Part shown: in pieces, positions 49,716-58,679 of the stretch | Position numbering within the stretch: position 1 is the first letter of the stretch | Layout: each line of letters starts with the position of its first letter | Origin: CAYNRE01 sp964399535 | GTDB lineage: Bacteria; Planctomycetota; Planctomycetia; Pirellulales; CAYNRE01 | Direction of reading: 5' to 3' | Length of the DNA stretch: 64,000 nt | Assembly: GCA_964399535.1 (NCBI GenBank) | Contig: CAYNRE010000009.1 | Location: 496,001-560,000 of the forward strand | Position numbers and translations under genes: made by a program | Notes under the pieces: model-generated | The model's database searches: none | Told to the model about the DNA's origin: nothing | The model's input: the letters and a program-made list of their open reading frames with translations, nothing else

Positions 49716-51365
49716 ATGAGCCCTTTCAGCCTGGTAAATCCGCCAACCATCACGCAGCTCAGCGCCGTGGAATTAGCGCGATTGCTGGCCCAGGGCGAGC
49801 TTTCGGCGGTGGAGGTCGTCGAGGCGCACCTGGCGCGGCTCGCGGAAATCGAGCCCGTGATCAACGCCCTGGTGGTTCGGCGTTTCGACGAGGCCCGTCG
49901 CGAGGCGGCACAGGCCGATCGCGACCGGCAGCAAGGTCGCACGCTAGGGCCGCTGCACGGCGTTCCCGTCACGATCAAGGAATGCCTCGACGTGGCCGGC
50001 ACCGCCTCGACCCTGGGCATCCGCGGCCGAGCCCACCAGGTGGCGAGCAACGATGGCCCCTTGGTCGCCCGGCTCCGGGCAGCCGGCGCGGTGGTGTTGG
50101 GCAAGACCAACGTTCCGCAGTTGGCCATGTATTTGGAAACCGATGGCCCGCTGTTTGGGCGGACGAACAACCCTTGGAACCCGCAGCGCTCGCCCGGCGG
50201 TTCGAGCGGTGGCGAAGCGGCCCTGATCGCGGCGGGGGGTTCGCCCCTGGGTTTGGCCACCGATGCCGGCGGCAGCATTCGCCAGCCGGCGCACTGCTGC
50301 GGCGTGTGCGGTCTGAAGCCCACAGCCGGGCGGCTCACGCAAGGCGATTTGCCGGTGACCACGATTCGGCAGGGGCGCGTGTTCATGCCGGCCAACTTGG
50401 CGGGGCTACACGCCATTTTGCAGCCGGGCCCCCTGGCGCGGAGCGTGGCCGATTTGGATCTGGCCCTGCAAGTCCTGGCGGCCCCCGGACAGCACGAGTT
50501 CGATCCGACGGTACCTCCGATCGACTGGCCCGATTGGCGGCGCGTGGATCCCGGCAGGCTTCGTGTGGGGGTATACCACGACGATGGTCAGTTTCCCGTT
50601 TCACCCGCCATTCGCCGCGGTGTGGCTCAAGCGGCCGAGGCCTTGCGCAGGGCGGGGGCCGCGGTGGTCGCGTTTCACCCGCCGGGGGTCGACGAGGCGA
50701 TGGCCGTATTCCGGTCGCTGATCTTTCCCGATGGGGGGCGAGCCTTTCAGCGAATGCTCGGTAAGGAAAAGCTCGACCCGCGACTGCGGCAGATCATGCA
50801 GGGCGCCACGCTACCCAACTGGTTGCGCGGGCCGGTGGCCGCCGGGCTGCGCTGGCAAGGCGAGCACCGGTTGGCCAGCTCGCTGGGGCACATTCGCCGG
50901 CTTTCGGCCGATGAATTCCGCCAACGCATTGCCGAGCGTGCCAGTTACACGGCCCGCTTCTTGCACGCGCTCGACCAGCAACAAATCGACGTGCTGGTGT
51001 GTCCGCCCAGCCCCGTGGTAGCACCCGTTCACGGCACGGGCGGACCGCTCGGGCAAATGACCAGCTATACGGCGCTGTACAATCTGCTGGGGCTGCCGGC
51101 CGGCGTGGTGCCCGTTACCCGGGTTCGCCCGGGCGAGGAAGCCGACCGAGACCCGCCGCGCGATTCGATCGAACGGGCCGCACAAGCCATCGAGACGGGC
51201 AGCGCCGGGCTGCCCGTGGGGGTGCAGGTGGCCGCTCGCCCCTGGCGCGAAGACGTGGCGCTGGCCGTGATGGCGGTGATTGAGGAGGCGGCTCGGGCCC
51301 AGGCGGATTACCCGCGAACGCCGATTTCCCCCGGGCGGATCGACGCTCCGGGCCGAACCGCGTAA
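49716..51365 (+). CDS. Amidase (amidase signature family), copy 1
   Basis: A 549-aa amidase-signature hydrolase. Catalytic triad Lys in GVPVTIKECLDVAG, cis-Ser in SPGGSSGGEAALIAAGG and nucleophile Ser in DAGGSIRQPAH are intact. The C-terminal half carries ...NLLGLPAGVVPVTRV and SAGLPVGVQVAARPW, typical of fatty acid amide hydrolase-like members. No signal peptide. Such enzymes hydrolyse amides; substrate unknown. The ATG at 49716 begins just upstream of the amidase domain; no good ribosome site is seen but a dyad precedes it. A close paralog lies 49 bp downstream, so this is a tandem duplication. Confidence 0.9.
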   Translation: MSPFSLVNPPTITQLSAVELARLLAQGELSAVEVVEAHLARLAEIEPVINALVVRRFDEARREAAQADRDRQQGRTLGPLHGVPVTIKECLDVAGTASTLGIRGRAHQVASNDGPLVARLRAAGAVVLGKTNVPQLAMYLETDGPLFGRTNNPWNPQRSPGGSSGGEAALIAAGGSPLGLATDAGGSIRQPAHCCGVCGLKPTAGRLTQGDLPVTTIRQGRVFMPANLAGLHAILQPGPLARSVADLDLALQVLAAPGQHEFDPTVPPIDWPDWRRVDPGRLRVGVYHDDGQFPVSPAIRRGVAQAAEALRRAGAAVVAFHPPGVDEAMAVFRSLIFPDGGRAFQRMLGKEKLDPRLRQIMQGATLPNWLRGPVAAGLRWQGEHRLASSLGHIRRLSADEFRQRIAERASYTARFLHALDQQQIDVLVCPPSPVVAPVHGTGGPLGQMTSYTALYNLLGLPAGVVPVTRVRPGEEADRDPPRDSIERAAQAIETGSAGLPVGVQVAARPWREDVALAVMAVIEEAARAQADYPRTPISPGRIDAPGRTA

Positions 51366-51370
51366 TGGCC

Positions 51371-51399
51371 GCCGGCGTGCCCCGGCAGTTCGTTTTTTT
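51371..51399 (+). terminator. Possible terminator between the tandem amidase genes
   Basis: A 5-bp stem (51371-51375 with 51382-51386) with a 6-nt loop is followed six bases later by seven T (51393-51399). It sits right after the first amidase gene and could uncouple the two copies. Confidence 0.4.
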
Positions 51400-51414
51400 C
51401 GAGCGAGGTGACGG

Positions 51415-52995
51415 TTGAAACTGAGCGTGGAAACCCTGCCGGAAATCGTGGGCTGGAGCGCCGGGGAAATCGCCGAACGGATCGCCCGGGGCGAAGTCTC
51501 GGCCGCCGAGGTGGTCGAGGCACACATCGCGCGGATCGAGGCGGTCAACCACCGGCTCAACGCCGTCGTGATTCCGCTGTTCGATTCGGCCCGCGAGCAG
51601 GCCGCGCGCGTCGACCAGGCCCGAGGCCGCGGCGAAGCACTGGGACCGCTCGCCGGGGTGCCGGTTACGATCAAAGAATGTTTTTTCGTGGCGGGTACCC
51701 CTTCGAACCTTGGTGTCCAGGGGCTCGGCCCACGCTCGGCGGCCGACGACGCCGTGTTGGTTAAGCGCCTGCGGCGCGCGGGCGCGGTGGTGTTGGGCAA
51801 GACCAACCTGCCGCAGATGATGATTATGAACGAAACCGACAGCCCGGTTTACGGCCGCTGCAACAACCCTTGGAATCTGGAGCGCAGCCCGGGCGGCTCG
51901 AGCGGGGGTGAAGCGGCGATCATTGCCGCTGGCGGCTCGCCCCTGGGGCTGGGCAACGACCTGGGAGGCAGCATCCGCCAGCCGGCTCACTCGTGTGGCA
52001 TCGCGGGTCTCAAGCCAACCACGCGGCGGCTGACCTGCGAGGGCAGCATCAAGAACTTCCACGGGATGGAGTCGCTGTTGGAGCAGGCCGGCCCGCTGGC
52101 TCGCCGCGTCGATGACCTGGCCTTGGCCCTGGGGGTCTTGGCAGCCCCGGGGCTGGAGCGCGACGACCCGCAGATGGCCCCGGTGCCGTGGCGCGATCCG
52201 AACCAGGTTTCGCTCGCAGGGATGCGAATTGCGTATTGGGACGACGATGGCTACTTTCCCGCGGCCCCCGCCCTGCGGCGGGCCGTGCGCGCGGCCGCCG
52301 AGGCGCTGCGAGCGCAGGGTGCCATCGTCGAACCATTCACCCCCCCGGGCGCGGCCGACGCCATGGAGATGTTTTTCCGCTCGCTCAGCGCCGACGGTGC
52401 GGCCGACGTACGGCGGATGCTCGGCCGCTCGGCCCGCGATTGGCGGGTCTCGCGTCTGCTCCAGGTGGGGCGCATTCCGGCCCGTATGCGTCCGCTGGTG
52501 GGCAGCCTGCTGACCGCCACGGGGCAGCGGCGATTAGGCAGGTTTCTCTCGAGCACCGGCGCGCTCTCGGCCGACGGTTACTGGCAATTGGTCCAGCGGA
52601 TGCGCGATTGGGTGCAGCGATTCATGCAGGCGTTTTACGCGGGGGGTTTCTCGGCGGCGATTTGCCCGCCTCACGCGCTGCCCGCCTTGCGCCACGGCAG
52701 TACCGACTACCTGGCCCAAGCCGGCAGCTACTGCATGCTGGGCAATGTGCTCGGTTGGCCGGCCGGAGTAGTGCCCCTGACACGGGTGCAGCCCGGCGAA
52801 GAGAGCGACCGGCCGCGCACCGCCGACCTGGTCGAGCGGCGGGCGATTGAGGTTGAAGCGGGCAGCGCGGGGCTGCCGGTGGGCGTGCAGGTGGCCGCCC
52901 CGCACTGGCGGGAAGACATCGTCCTGGCCGTCATGGGCGCGCTGGAGCGTCAGGCCCGGCAGAGGCCCGATTTTCCCAACACGCCCATCGGCTAA
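51415..52995 (+). CDS. Amidase (amidase signature family), copy 2
   Basis: A 526-aa paralog of the preceding amidase, with the same motifs: Lys in GVPVTIKECFFVAG, SPGGSSGGEAAIIAAGG and DLGGSIRQPAH. Both copies share the lead SAVEVVEAHLARL/SAAEVVEAHIARI, NAL/NAV, and the C-terminal NVLGWPAGVVPLTRV and SAGLPVGVQVAAPHW. The catalytic triad is complete, so both should be active. Start is TTG at 51415, with GAGGTG just upstream; ATG alternatives would remove the conserved N-terminus. Substrates may differ. The apt gene follows after 102 bp with its own promoter. Confidence 0.88.
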   Translation: MKLSVETLPEIVGWSAGEIAERIARGEVSAAEVVEAHIARIEAVNHRLNAVVIPLFDSAREQAARVDQARGRGEALGPLAGVPVTIKECFFVAGTPSNLGVQGLGPRSAADDAVLVKRLRRAGAVVLGKTNLPQMMIMNETDSPVYGRCNNPWNLERSPGGSSGGEAAIIAAGGSPLGLGNDLGGSIRQPAHSCGIAGLKPTTRRLTCEGSIKNFHGMESLLEQAGPLARRVDDLALALGVLAAPGLERDDPQMAPVPWRDPNQVSLAGMRIAYWDDDGYFPAAPALRRAVRAAAEALRAQGAIVEPFTPPGAADAMEMFFRSLSADGAADVRRMLGRSARDWRVSRLLQVGRIPARMRPLVGSLLTATGQRRLGRFLSSTGALSADGYWQLVQRMRDWVQRFMQAFYAGGFSAAICPPHALPALRHGSTDYLAQAGSYCMLGNVLGWPAGVVPLTRVQPGEESDRPRTADLVERRAIEVEAGSAGLPVGVQVAAPHWREDIVLAVMGALERQARQRPDFPNTPIG

Positions 52996-53009
52996 GCGCC
53001 GGCCCCGCA

Positions 53010-53038
53010 TTGCCAGCGCCCTCGGGGTCGCGTACTCT
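53010..53038 (+). promoter_or_regulatory. Candidate sigma-70 promoter of apt
   Basis: TTGCCA (53010-53015) and TACTCT (53033-53038) are separated by 17 bp; transcription would start near 53045, about 53 nt before the apt GTG. Confidence 0.45.
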
Positions 53039-53097
53039 ACCGCCGACGGTGGCTGCTTTGGTTTCTCTCCCCGGCCGGCTATTCGGAGAAACTGCCT

Positions 53098-53616
53098 GTG
53101 AACCTGGACGACTACATCCGCGCGATTCCCGATTTTCCGAAACCGGGCATATTGTTCCGCGACATTACTCCCCTGCTGGCCGACGCGGGCGCCCTGCGGG
53201 AAGCGGTCCGGCGGCTGGCCGAGCCCTATCGCGGCGCGCCGGTCGACGTGGTCGCCGCCGCCGAGGCCCGCGGCTTCATCTTCGCGGCACCGCTGGCCAT
53301 CGAGCTGGGCAAGGGCTTCGTGCCGGTTCGCAAGCCGGGCAAGCTGCCCTTTCAAACGCATGCCCAAGAGTACTCGCTCGAGTACGGCACCGACCGCCTC
53401 GAAGTGCACGTCGACGGGCTCAAAGCCGGCCAGCGGGTGCTGTTGGTCGACGATTTATTGGCCACTGGTGGCACCATCGAGGCGTGTTGCCAACTGGTCG
53501 AGAAGACCGGTGCCCTGGTCGCGGCTTGTGCCTTTGTGATCGAGCTGGCCGACCTGAAAGGGCGAGACCGCATCGCCCCCCGCGAGGTCTTCAGCCTGCT
53601 CAAGTACGGTGGCTAA
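53098..53616 (+). CDS. apt: Adenine phosphoribosyltransferase
   Basis: A 172-aa purine salvage enzyme that makes AMP from adenine and PRPP. Typical N-terminus YIRAIPDFPKPGILFRDITP, VAAAEARGFIFAAPLAIELG, PGKLPF and the PRPP-binding loop VLLVDDLLATGGTIEACC are all present, at the normal length. Cytoplasmic, probably a dimer. Starts with GTG at 53098 (an ATG is absent near the conserved start). Its stop overlaps the end of the convergent RND exporter gene by 4 bp. Candidate promoter 60 bp upstream. Confidence 0.95.
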   Translation: MNLDDYIRAIPDFPKPGILFRDITPLLADAGALREAVRRLAEPYRGAPVDVVAAAEARGFIFAAPLAIELGKGFVPVRKPGKLPFQTHAQEYSLEYGTDRLEVHVDGLKAGQRVLLVDDLLATGGTIEACCQLVEKTGALVAACAFVIELADLKGRDRIAPREVFSLLKYGG

Positions 53617-55988
53617 GGCGAGCCCGGCGCCGCCGACGACCGCGCCGAGTCGCCCGCTACCTGGGCCTCGTTCGAGCGCGACCGATCGCTCGCCAACAAG
53701 CAGGCCGGCAGCACCAGCAAATCGCCCGCCAGCGCGCTGAGCATGGTCACCGCCATCAGCTCGGCGAACCGCCGCGTCGGCAGAAACTGAGAGAAGTGCA
53801 GCACGGTCAGCCCCCCGACGATGAGCACGGTCGTGAACATCATGGTTTGACCGGCGCTTTGCAGCACGCGGCGAATGGCTTCGGCCCCCGCGACACCATG
53901 CGCGCGCTCTTCGAGATACCGACTGAGAAAGTGCACCGTGTCGTCGACCGCCACGCCCAATCCGATGGCAAACACGATCACGTTGGCAACATTCAGCTCG
54001 TAACCGCGCAGCCCCAGGTAGCCCCAGGTAAGCACCAGCGGGGTGAGGTTGGGAATCACCGCGATCAGCCCCAGTCGAAGCGAACGAAACAAAAGCCCAA
54101 TCACGCCGAAAATGATCACCGCCGCGCCGATCAGCGAACTGAGCATGTCGCGCACAAAGCCATCCATGGCCCGCGCATTCAGATAGCCGTCGCCCGTCAG
54201 GCGAAACGTGATACCGCTTCCGGGCGGGAAGCTTTCGGCCAATTGCTGCTCGAGACGGTGGGCCAACTGCAGGGTGCGGGCCGTGCCCAGGTCGCTGGTC
54301 CGCAAGAGTAGCCTGGCCTGTTGACCGTCGGCGGAAAGAAACTGCTCAAAACCAATCAGCGGGGCCATCGAGGTCGCCAGCCGATGAGCCCGGGCGATAC
54401 GGGCCCGGGCCTGCGGTTCGGCCGTTTCGGGGTCGGCCAGTCGCGGAGCCGAGGCCCGGGTTTGCGCGTGAATTTCGTCGAGCAGGTCGAGATAACCGCG
54501 TGCGAACAGCACCTCGGGACACCCGCGGGCAAACTCCTCGATCCGCGCCACACGGCGAAGCACCTCGGGCTCGACGAATCGGCCAGGCCGGTCGGCGGCC
54601 AGGCTGATCTCCAGCGGCACGAACCCCCCGAGCTGGCGATCGACTAGATACATGGTTTGCACGGTCGGGTGATCTTCGGAATAGGTTTCCACCAGCCGCG
54701 AATTGATCGGCACCTGGCGACCCCACCACCAGGAGAGACCACACAGGAGCACGACCAGCGCCGCGCAAACGGCCACGTAGGCCCGGGGAGTATAGGTGGC
54801 CCGACCGATCAGCCTGGTGAAACGCGCCGCGGAAATACTCGTCTGACGGCGCGGTATTCGGCAACTGGGCAGCAGCAGGCCGAGCACGACGATCGTGCTG
54901 ATATAAAGCAACAGCATTCCCAGGGCCGCCTGCCAGCCGAAACTGCGCAGGCCCGCCGAGTCGGCCCAGATCAGGCTGCCAAACCCGATGGCGGTGGTCA
55001 GGTAGGTGAGCAGGCAGGGAACGAGCATGTGGGCCACGGTGCGCTGGGTGGCGGTTCGCGGATCGTCGGGGGTCTGAGCATATTCCTCGCGAAAGCGCCC
55101 CAGCACGTGCGCGCAGTTGGAAACGCCGATGACGAACAACAGTACGGGCAGCACGTTGCTAATGATGTTCAGCGATTGACCCAGCAGCACCAGCAGGGCC
55201 ATGGTCCAAGCCAGCCCCGTGCCCGAGGCCACCAGCGGCAAGATGGCCAGGCTCGGCACGCGATAAACGCTCCACAACAGCACCAGGAACGTGAGCGCCA
55301 CTAGCGGCAGCAAACGGCGCTGGTCGAGCATCAATTCGTCGACAATCTGGGCCCGCAGCGCGGGGAGCCCCTGCAAATGAAGCCGGCAACCCGGGGGCAG
55401 CGGCTCCTCGCGTGCCACCCGCTCGATGATGGGAATCCATTGGCGCAAAAGGTGAATGTCGCGAGCCGCGGGTTCCAGCAAACAGGCGACGACCGCGGTT
55501 CGCCGGTCGACGCTCACCAGCGAGCGATCGGCCAGGTTAGAGTGGGCCAGCACACGGCGGGCTCGCTCGGCCGATTCCCGATCGGCCGGCCAGTGCGCCA
55601 CCAGCGGCACGGCCGCCACGCGGGTCGAGCCCAGAATCCGCAGGCGAGGCAACTTCAGATCGGCCACGCTGAGCACGCGCTCGACCGGGGCCAGGCGGGC
55701 AATGCGCCGCCCGACGGCGTGCTGCCAGTTCAAGCACTCGGCGCTGAGCGCATCGTGCGGACCAAGCGCTTCGATCACCAGGAGCACGAGGGCATCTTCG
55801 TACCCGAAGCGGCGCTTGAAATCCTCGGAGAATTCCAACATGTCGCCGTGTCCGGCGAACATCACCCGGGGAGTAAAATCGAATTCGATTGTTCCCGCCC
55901 AGATGGCCGCCAGCAACGTGCTGCCGAGCCAGACGGCGAAAAGCACGCCGCGGTGTCGCATCAACTGGTTCGCCAACCAGGCCGCCAT
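53613..55988 (-). CDS. RND/MMPL-family exporter
   Basis: A 791-aa membrane protein of the RND superfamily with two halves, each with one N-terminal helix, a large periplasmic loop and a block of five helices (about 11-12 helices in total). The second half contains the proton-relay-like motif GLGVAVDDTVHFLSRYLEE and FTTVLIVGGLTVLHFSQFLP; the first half has VLPVLLFVIGVSNCAHVLGRF. It resembles the MMPL/hopanoid-type exporters (with sterol-sensing-like helix blocks) that move lipids or hydrophobic compounds outward using the proton gradient. The partner outer-membrane genes are absent. Possibly co-transcribed with the anchored protein gene 126 bp upstream. ATG at 55988; a second ATG lies nine codons on. 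Confidence 0.88.
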   Translation of the reverse strand: MAAWLANQLMRHRGVLFAVWLGSTLLAAIWAGTIEFDFTPRVMFAGHGDMLEFSEDFKRRFGYEDALVLLVIEALGPHDALSAECLNWQHAVGRRIARLAPVERVLSVADLKLPRLRILGSTRVAAVPLVAHWPADRESAERARRVLAHSNLADRSLVSVDRRTAVVACLLEPAARDIHLLRQWIPIIERVAREEPLPPGCRLHLQGLPALRAQIVDELMLDQRRLLPLVALTFLVLLWSVYRVPSLAILPLVASGTGLAWTMALLVLLGQSLNIISNVLPVLLFVIGVSNCAHVLGRFREEYAQTPDDPRTATQRTVAHMLVPCLLTYLTTAIGFGSLIWADSAGLRSFGWQAALGMLLLYISTIVVLGLLLPSCRIPRRQTSISAARFTRLIGRATYTPRAYVAVCAALVVLLCGLSWWWGRQVPINSRLVETYSEDHPTVQTMYLVDRQLGGFVPLEISLAADRPGRFVEPEVLRRVARIEEFARGCPEVLFARGYLDLLDEIHAQTRASAPRLADPETAEPQARARIARAHRLATSMAPLIGFEQFLSADGQQARLLLRTSDLGTARTLQLAHRLEQQLAESFPPGSGITFRLTGDGYLNARAMDGFVRDMLSSLIGAAVIIFGVIGLLFRSLRLGLIAVIPNLTPLVLTWGYLGLRGYELNVANVIVFAIGLGVAVDDTVHFLSRYLEERAHGVAGAEAIRRVLQSAGQTMMFTTVLIVGGLTVLHFSQFLPTRRFAELMAVTMLSALAGDLLVLPACLLASDRSRSNEAQVAGDSARSSAAPGSP

Positions 55989-56114
55989 GGGCTACTCGAC
56001 GGCGGCCGCGCGCCAACGGGCCCGCGGCGCAATTACGCCCGTTCGACAACTAGAACGTCCGTGGCTGGCGTGCTTCGAGCGGTTCAACTCTCGACCTCCG
56101 GCGCGAACACCCGC

Positions 56115-57110
56115 TCAGTTCCAGCCCAGCTCGGCCCGTAGCGCTCGCTCCAGGGCCACGGCTGCCGCGCCATCGAACTCTTCTCGGTAAACCAACCGGG
56201 CCAGCTCGGGGGTAACGCGAATCCGCGTTTGGCCCTGGGGAACCCCTCGGACGGCGAAATCGTCGGGCGAGGGCATGGAGAGCAGATTCCCCTGCGACGG
56301 CAAGAACTGCAGCTCGAAGGTGGTCACCATGCTGGCCGGCAGGCGCTCGAGAAAGCCTTCCTCGGGCGGTCCGATCTCGGCCGGCGGAACGATCCACATC
56401 AGCGCGGCCAGTTCGCCCGTCCGCGGATGAACCAACAAGGCATGGCGCAGTCGGCCCGATAGGTGCCGCTCGCCGTAGGCTAGCACCCGGTGGACGTCGT
56501 AAAACAACGAGGCCGCGGCCCGGGCCACGACCCGGGTGTTGTCGTCGCAATCCACTTCGCGCATGGCCAGCGAAACCGCTTCGAGCGGGTCGAGCTTGGC
56601 GCCCAGTTTCTGATAGGTTGCTGTGGAAATCACCCGGGGATGACCGTCGATGGGCTGGCACCAACCCATGGCCAGCCGAGCCAGGTAGTAGTTCCCCTGG
56701 GCGGGGTCGCGCTGCACGTCGGCCAGCACCGCCAGCGAAAACAGCGTGGCCATCCGGTTCCAAACGGCCGCGTCTTCGGTGAGCCGGCCCGCGGTGACCT
56801 GCATATCGTTCTTGATGACCAGGTGCGACCAGCCCTGGGGCGGTCCGTCGAGCACCTCGGTGCCTGGCTCGATCCAGGCAATGGGCGTCGGCTCGCAGTC
56901 GAAGACCGACTGCGGCAGCGGCGGAACCGCCTCGACGGCGGCCACGACAGCCGAGGGGGCCAAGGCGGGAAGATAAGTTTTAACGAGCGCCCGCCCTACC
57001 CGCGATCGGCTGCCCAGCAGCACCATGGCAATCAAAGCCAGCAGTAGCCCGGAGCCGATCCAGAGCCACGGGCGGCGCTTGATTCGCGGTTTGGTATCGG
57101 AAATCAACAT
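56115..57110 (-). CDS. Uncharacterised single-span anchored protein
   Basis: A 331-aa protein with a short basic lead, then one membrane segment (about residues 16-32, LWIGSGLLLALIAMVLLG) and a large extracytoplasmic part. Features include VEAVPPLPQSVFDCEPTPIAWIEPG, a region around SLAMREVDCDDNTRVVARAAASLFYD and strands HALLVHPRTGELAALMWIVP. I recognise no family. The topology suggests a signal-anchored periplasmic protein. It is in the same strand as, and 126 bp upstream of, the RND exporter, so it could be an accessory factor, but this is inference. ATG at 57110, no strong ribosome site; divergent from the oxidoreductase gene. Confidence 0.65.
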   Translation of the reverse strand: MLISDTKPRIKRRPWLWIGSGLLLALIAMVLLGSRSRVGRALVKTYLPALAPSAVVAAVEAVPPLPQSVFDCEPTPIAWIEPGTEVLDGPPQGWSHLVIKNDMQVTAGRLTEDAAVWNRMATLFSLAVLADVQRDPAQGNYYLARLAMGWCQPIDGHPRVISTATYQKLGAKLDPLEAVSLAMREVDCDDNTRVVARAAASLFYDVHRVLAYGERHLSGRLRHALLVHPRTGELAALMWIVPPAEIGPPEEGFLERLPASMVTTFELQFLPSQGNLLSMPSPDDFAVRGVPQGQTRIRVTPELARLVYREEFDGAAAVALERALRAELGWN

Positions 57111-57283
57111 GCGGAAAAAGCCCTTGGGCGAGCCGAGCGGGGGCTTGGCGCGGCCCTACCGCGATCGTGGTGGTGAGCGGATTGGCCATGCCCGTCCCGC
57201 CAGAACCCGCTAGCGTTTTAGTCGGATCGGCCCGATTGAGCAAATGATCTCGCGAATGCGGACGACCGAGGACCGGTGCATCA

Positions 57284-57313
57284 TTGAACTGCTCGGCGCG
57301 CGTGCCCTACACT
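57284..57313 (+). promoter_or_regulatory. Candidate promoter giving a leaderless oxidoreductase mRNA
   Basis: TTGAAC (57284-57289) and TACACT (57308-57313) are separated by 18 bp. Transcription would start about 57320, only a few bases before the ATG at 57324, implying a (near-)leaderless mRNA; no ribosome site is seen. Confidence 0.45.
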
Positions 57314-57323
57314 GGGCCCTGCA

Positions 57324-58571
57324 ATGATTCGCATTGGCATCATTGGCTGCGGTCGCATTCTGGCGGCGCACTTGCGCGGCTATCGACTGCTGCGCGAAGC
57401 GGGTTTCGACGACTTTCGCATCACGGCCCTCTGCGCCCGCGACCCGGCCGACGCCTTGTCGTACCTGCGGCCGCGCGCCGATCATCCCCAGCGGGCGGCC
57501 GTGAGCCGGCTCGAGGGCGACCCCCTGGCGATCGGCGAGGAATACCTGGCGTCGTTCCAGGAAACCGACGACGTCTGGATCGGAGGCGACTTTCGCACCC
57601 TGATCACTTCTGGCCGGGTCGACGCCATCAACGACCTCACACCCCACGGCTTGCACCACCAGGTCAGCGGGCTGGCCCTGCGGCAAGGTCTGCACACGCT
57701 CACGCAAAAGCCGCTGGCCATTACCGTGGCGGCCGCGCGCCAGCTTTGCCGCCTGGCCGAGAGCCGGCAGGTCGTTTTCGGAGTCTTCGAGAACTTCCGC
57801 TTTCTGGAATCGACCCGCCAGCTTCGCTGGCTGTTGGAGCCAGAGCAGCTTGGGCCACTGGAAATGGCGCTGTTCGGTTATGTCGGAGCCTGGTGGGCGC
57901 CTGACCTGGTCGTGGCCGATACCCCCTGGCGCCATCGACGCTCCGAGGGGGGCGGAATCGCCCTGGACCTAGGCGTGCATTTCTTCGATCAATTGCGATT
58001 CGCGGCTGGCGAAATCGACACGGTGTCGGCGCGCGTCGCAACGATTCAACCGCGGCGGCGGTTTCAGCCCTCGGCCGGCAGCGAGCGCGAACCCATCGAG
58101 TGCGACGCGGAAGATACCTGCCTGGCCCACTTTCGCTTGCAAGGCGGCGCGGTGGGATCCCTGGCCGCCAGCTGGGCCGGCGCCGGCCAGGCGACCCAGT
58201 TTGGGCCAGGCTCGGTGTACTACGCTCAGGGGGGGCGATTCGCCGACGGGCTGGTGACGCGGGCCGACGGCACCCAAATAGCGCTCGACGCCTGGTACCG
58301 TCAGTCGGCGCCGGCCGCCGAGCGCGAGCAATGGTTTCCCGCGGGGCTGACCGATAGTTTCGCCCTGGCGCAGCATGATTGGCTCGAAGCCATCCGTCGT
58401 CGCCGCCAGGGGGAAATGAACGGCGCACAGGGGTTAGCCGACCTGGCAGCAGCCTATGCCCTGCTCGAATCGGCCCACCTGGGGCAAGAAGTGCGCGTCG
58501 CCGAAGTGCTCGCGGGCACGGTCGAAGCCTTTCAGCGCCCCTGGAATCGCCAGTTAGGCATCGCGGGGTAG
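57324..58571 (+). CDS. Gfo/Idh/MocA-family oxidoreductase
   Basis: A 415-aa NAD(P)-dependent oxidoreductase. The N-terminal Rossmann fold starts RIGIIGCGRILAAHLRG; the cofactor/catalytic motifs include DLTPHGLHHQVSG, a variant EKP motif (TQKPLAITV) and DLGVHFFDQLRF. The C-terminal alpha/beta domain has typical strands (QGGAVGSLAASWAG). This family acts on sugars, inositols and related cyclitols; the Lys of the QKP motif and the His of DLGVHFFD would serve catalysis. The substrate is not predictable. ATG at 57324 starts directly at the Rossmann strand. Divergent from the anchored protein gene and followed by the secreted Gly/Trp-rich protein gene. Confidence 0.9.
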   Translation: MIRIGIIGCGRILAAHLRGYRLLREAGFDDFRITALCARDPADALSYLRPRADHPQRAAVSRLEGDPLAIGEEYLASFQETDDVWIGGDFRTLITSGRVDAINDLTPHGLHHQVSGLALRQGLHTLTQKPLAITVAAARQLCRLAESRQVVFGVFENFRFLESTRQLRWLLEPEQLGPLEMALFGYVGAWWAPDLVVADTPWRHRRSEGGGIALDLGVHFFDQLRFAAGEIDTVSARVATIQPRRRFQPSAGSEREPIECDAEDTCLAHFRLQGGAVGSLAASWAGAGQATQFGPGSVYYAQGGRFADGLVTRADGTQIALDAWYRQSAPAAEREQWFPAGLTDSFALAQHDWLEAIRRRRQGEMNGAQGLADLAAAYALLESAHLGQEVRVAEVLAGTVEAFQRPWNRQLGIAG

Positions 58572-58582
58572 CCGCCGACCGG

Positions 58583-58610
58583 TTGACCGCCCAGGCGGCC
58601 CAACTAGCAT
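58583..58610 (+). promoter_or_regulatory. Candidate sigma-70 promoter of the Gly/Trp-rich secreted protein
   Basis: TTGACC (58583-58588) and TAGCAT (58605-58610) are separated by 16 bp; the ATG lies 69 bp further on. Confidence 0.5.
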
Positions 58611-58679
58611 CAATAGATAGGCGAGGTGGTCGCCCAAGCTTTCCTTTCCCCCGACGGATGCGCTTGCGAGGCTCGTACG

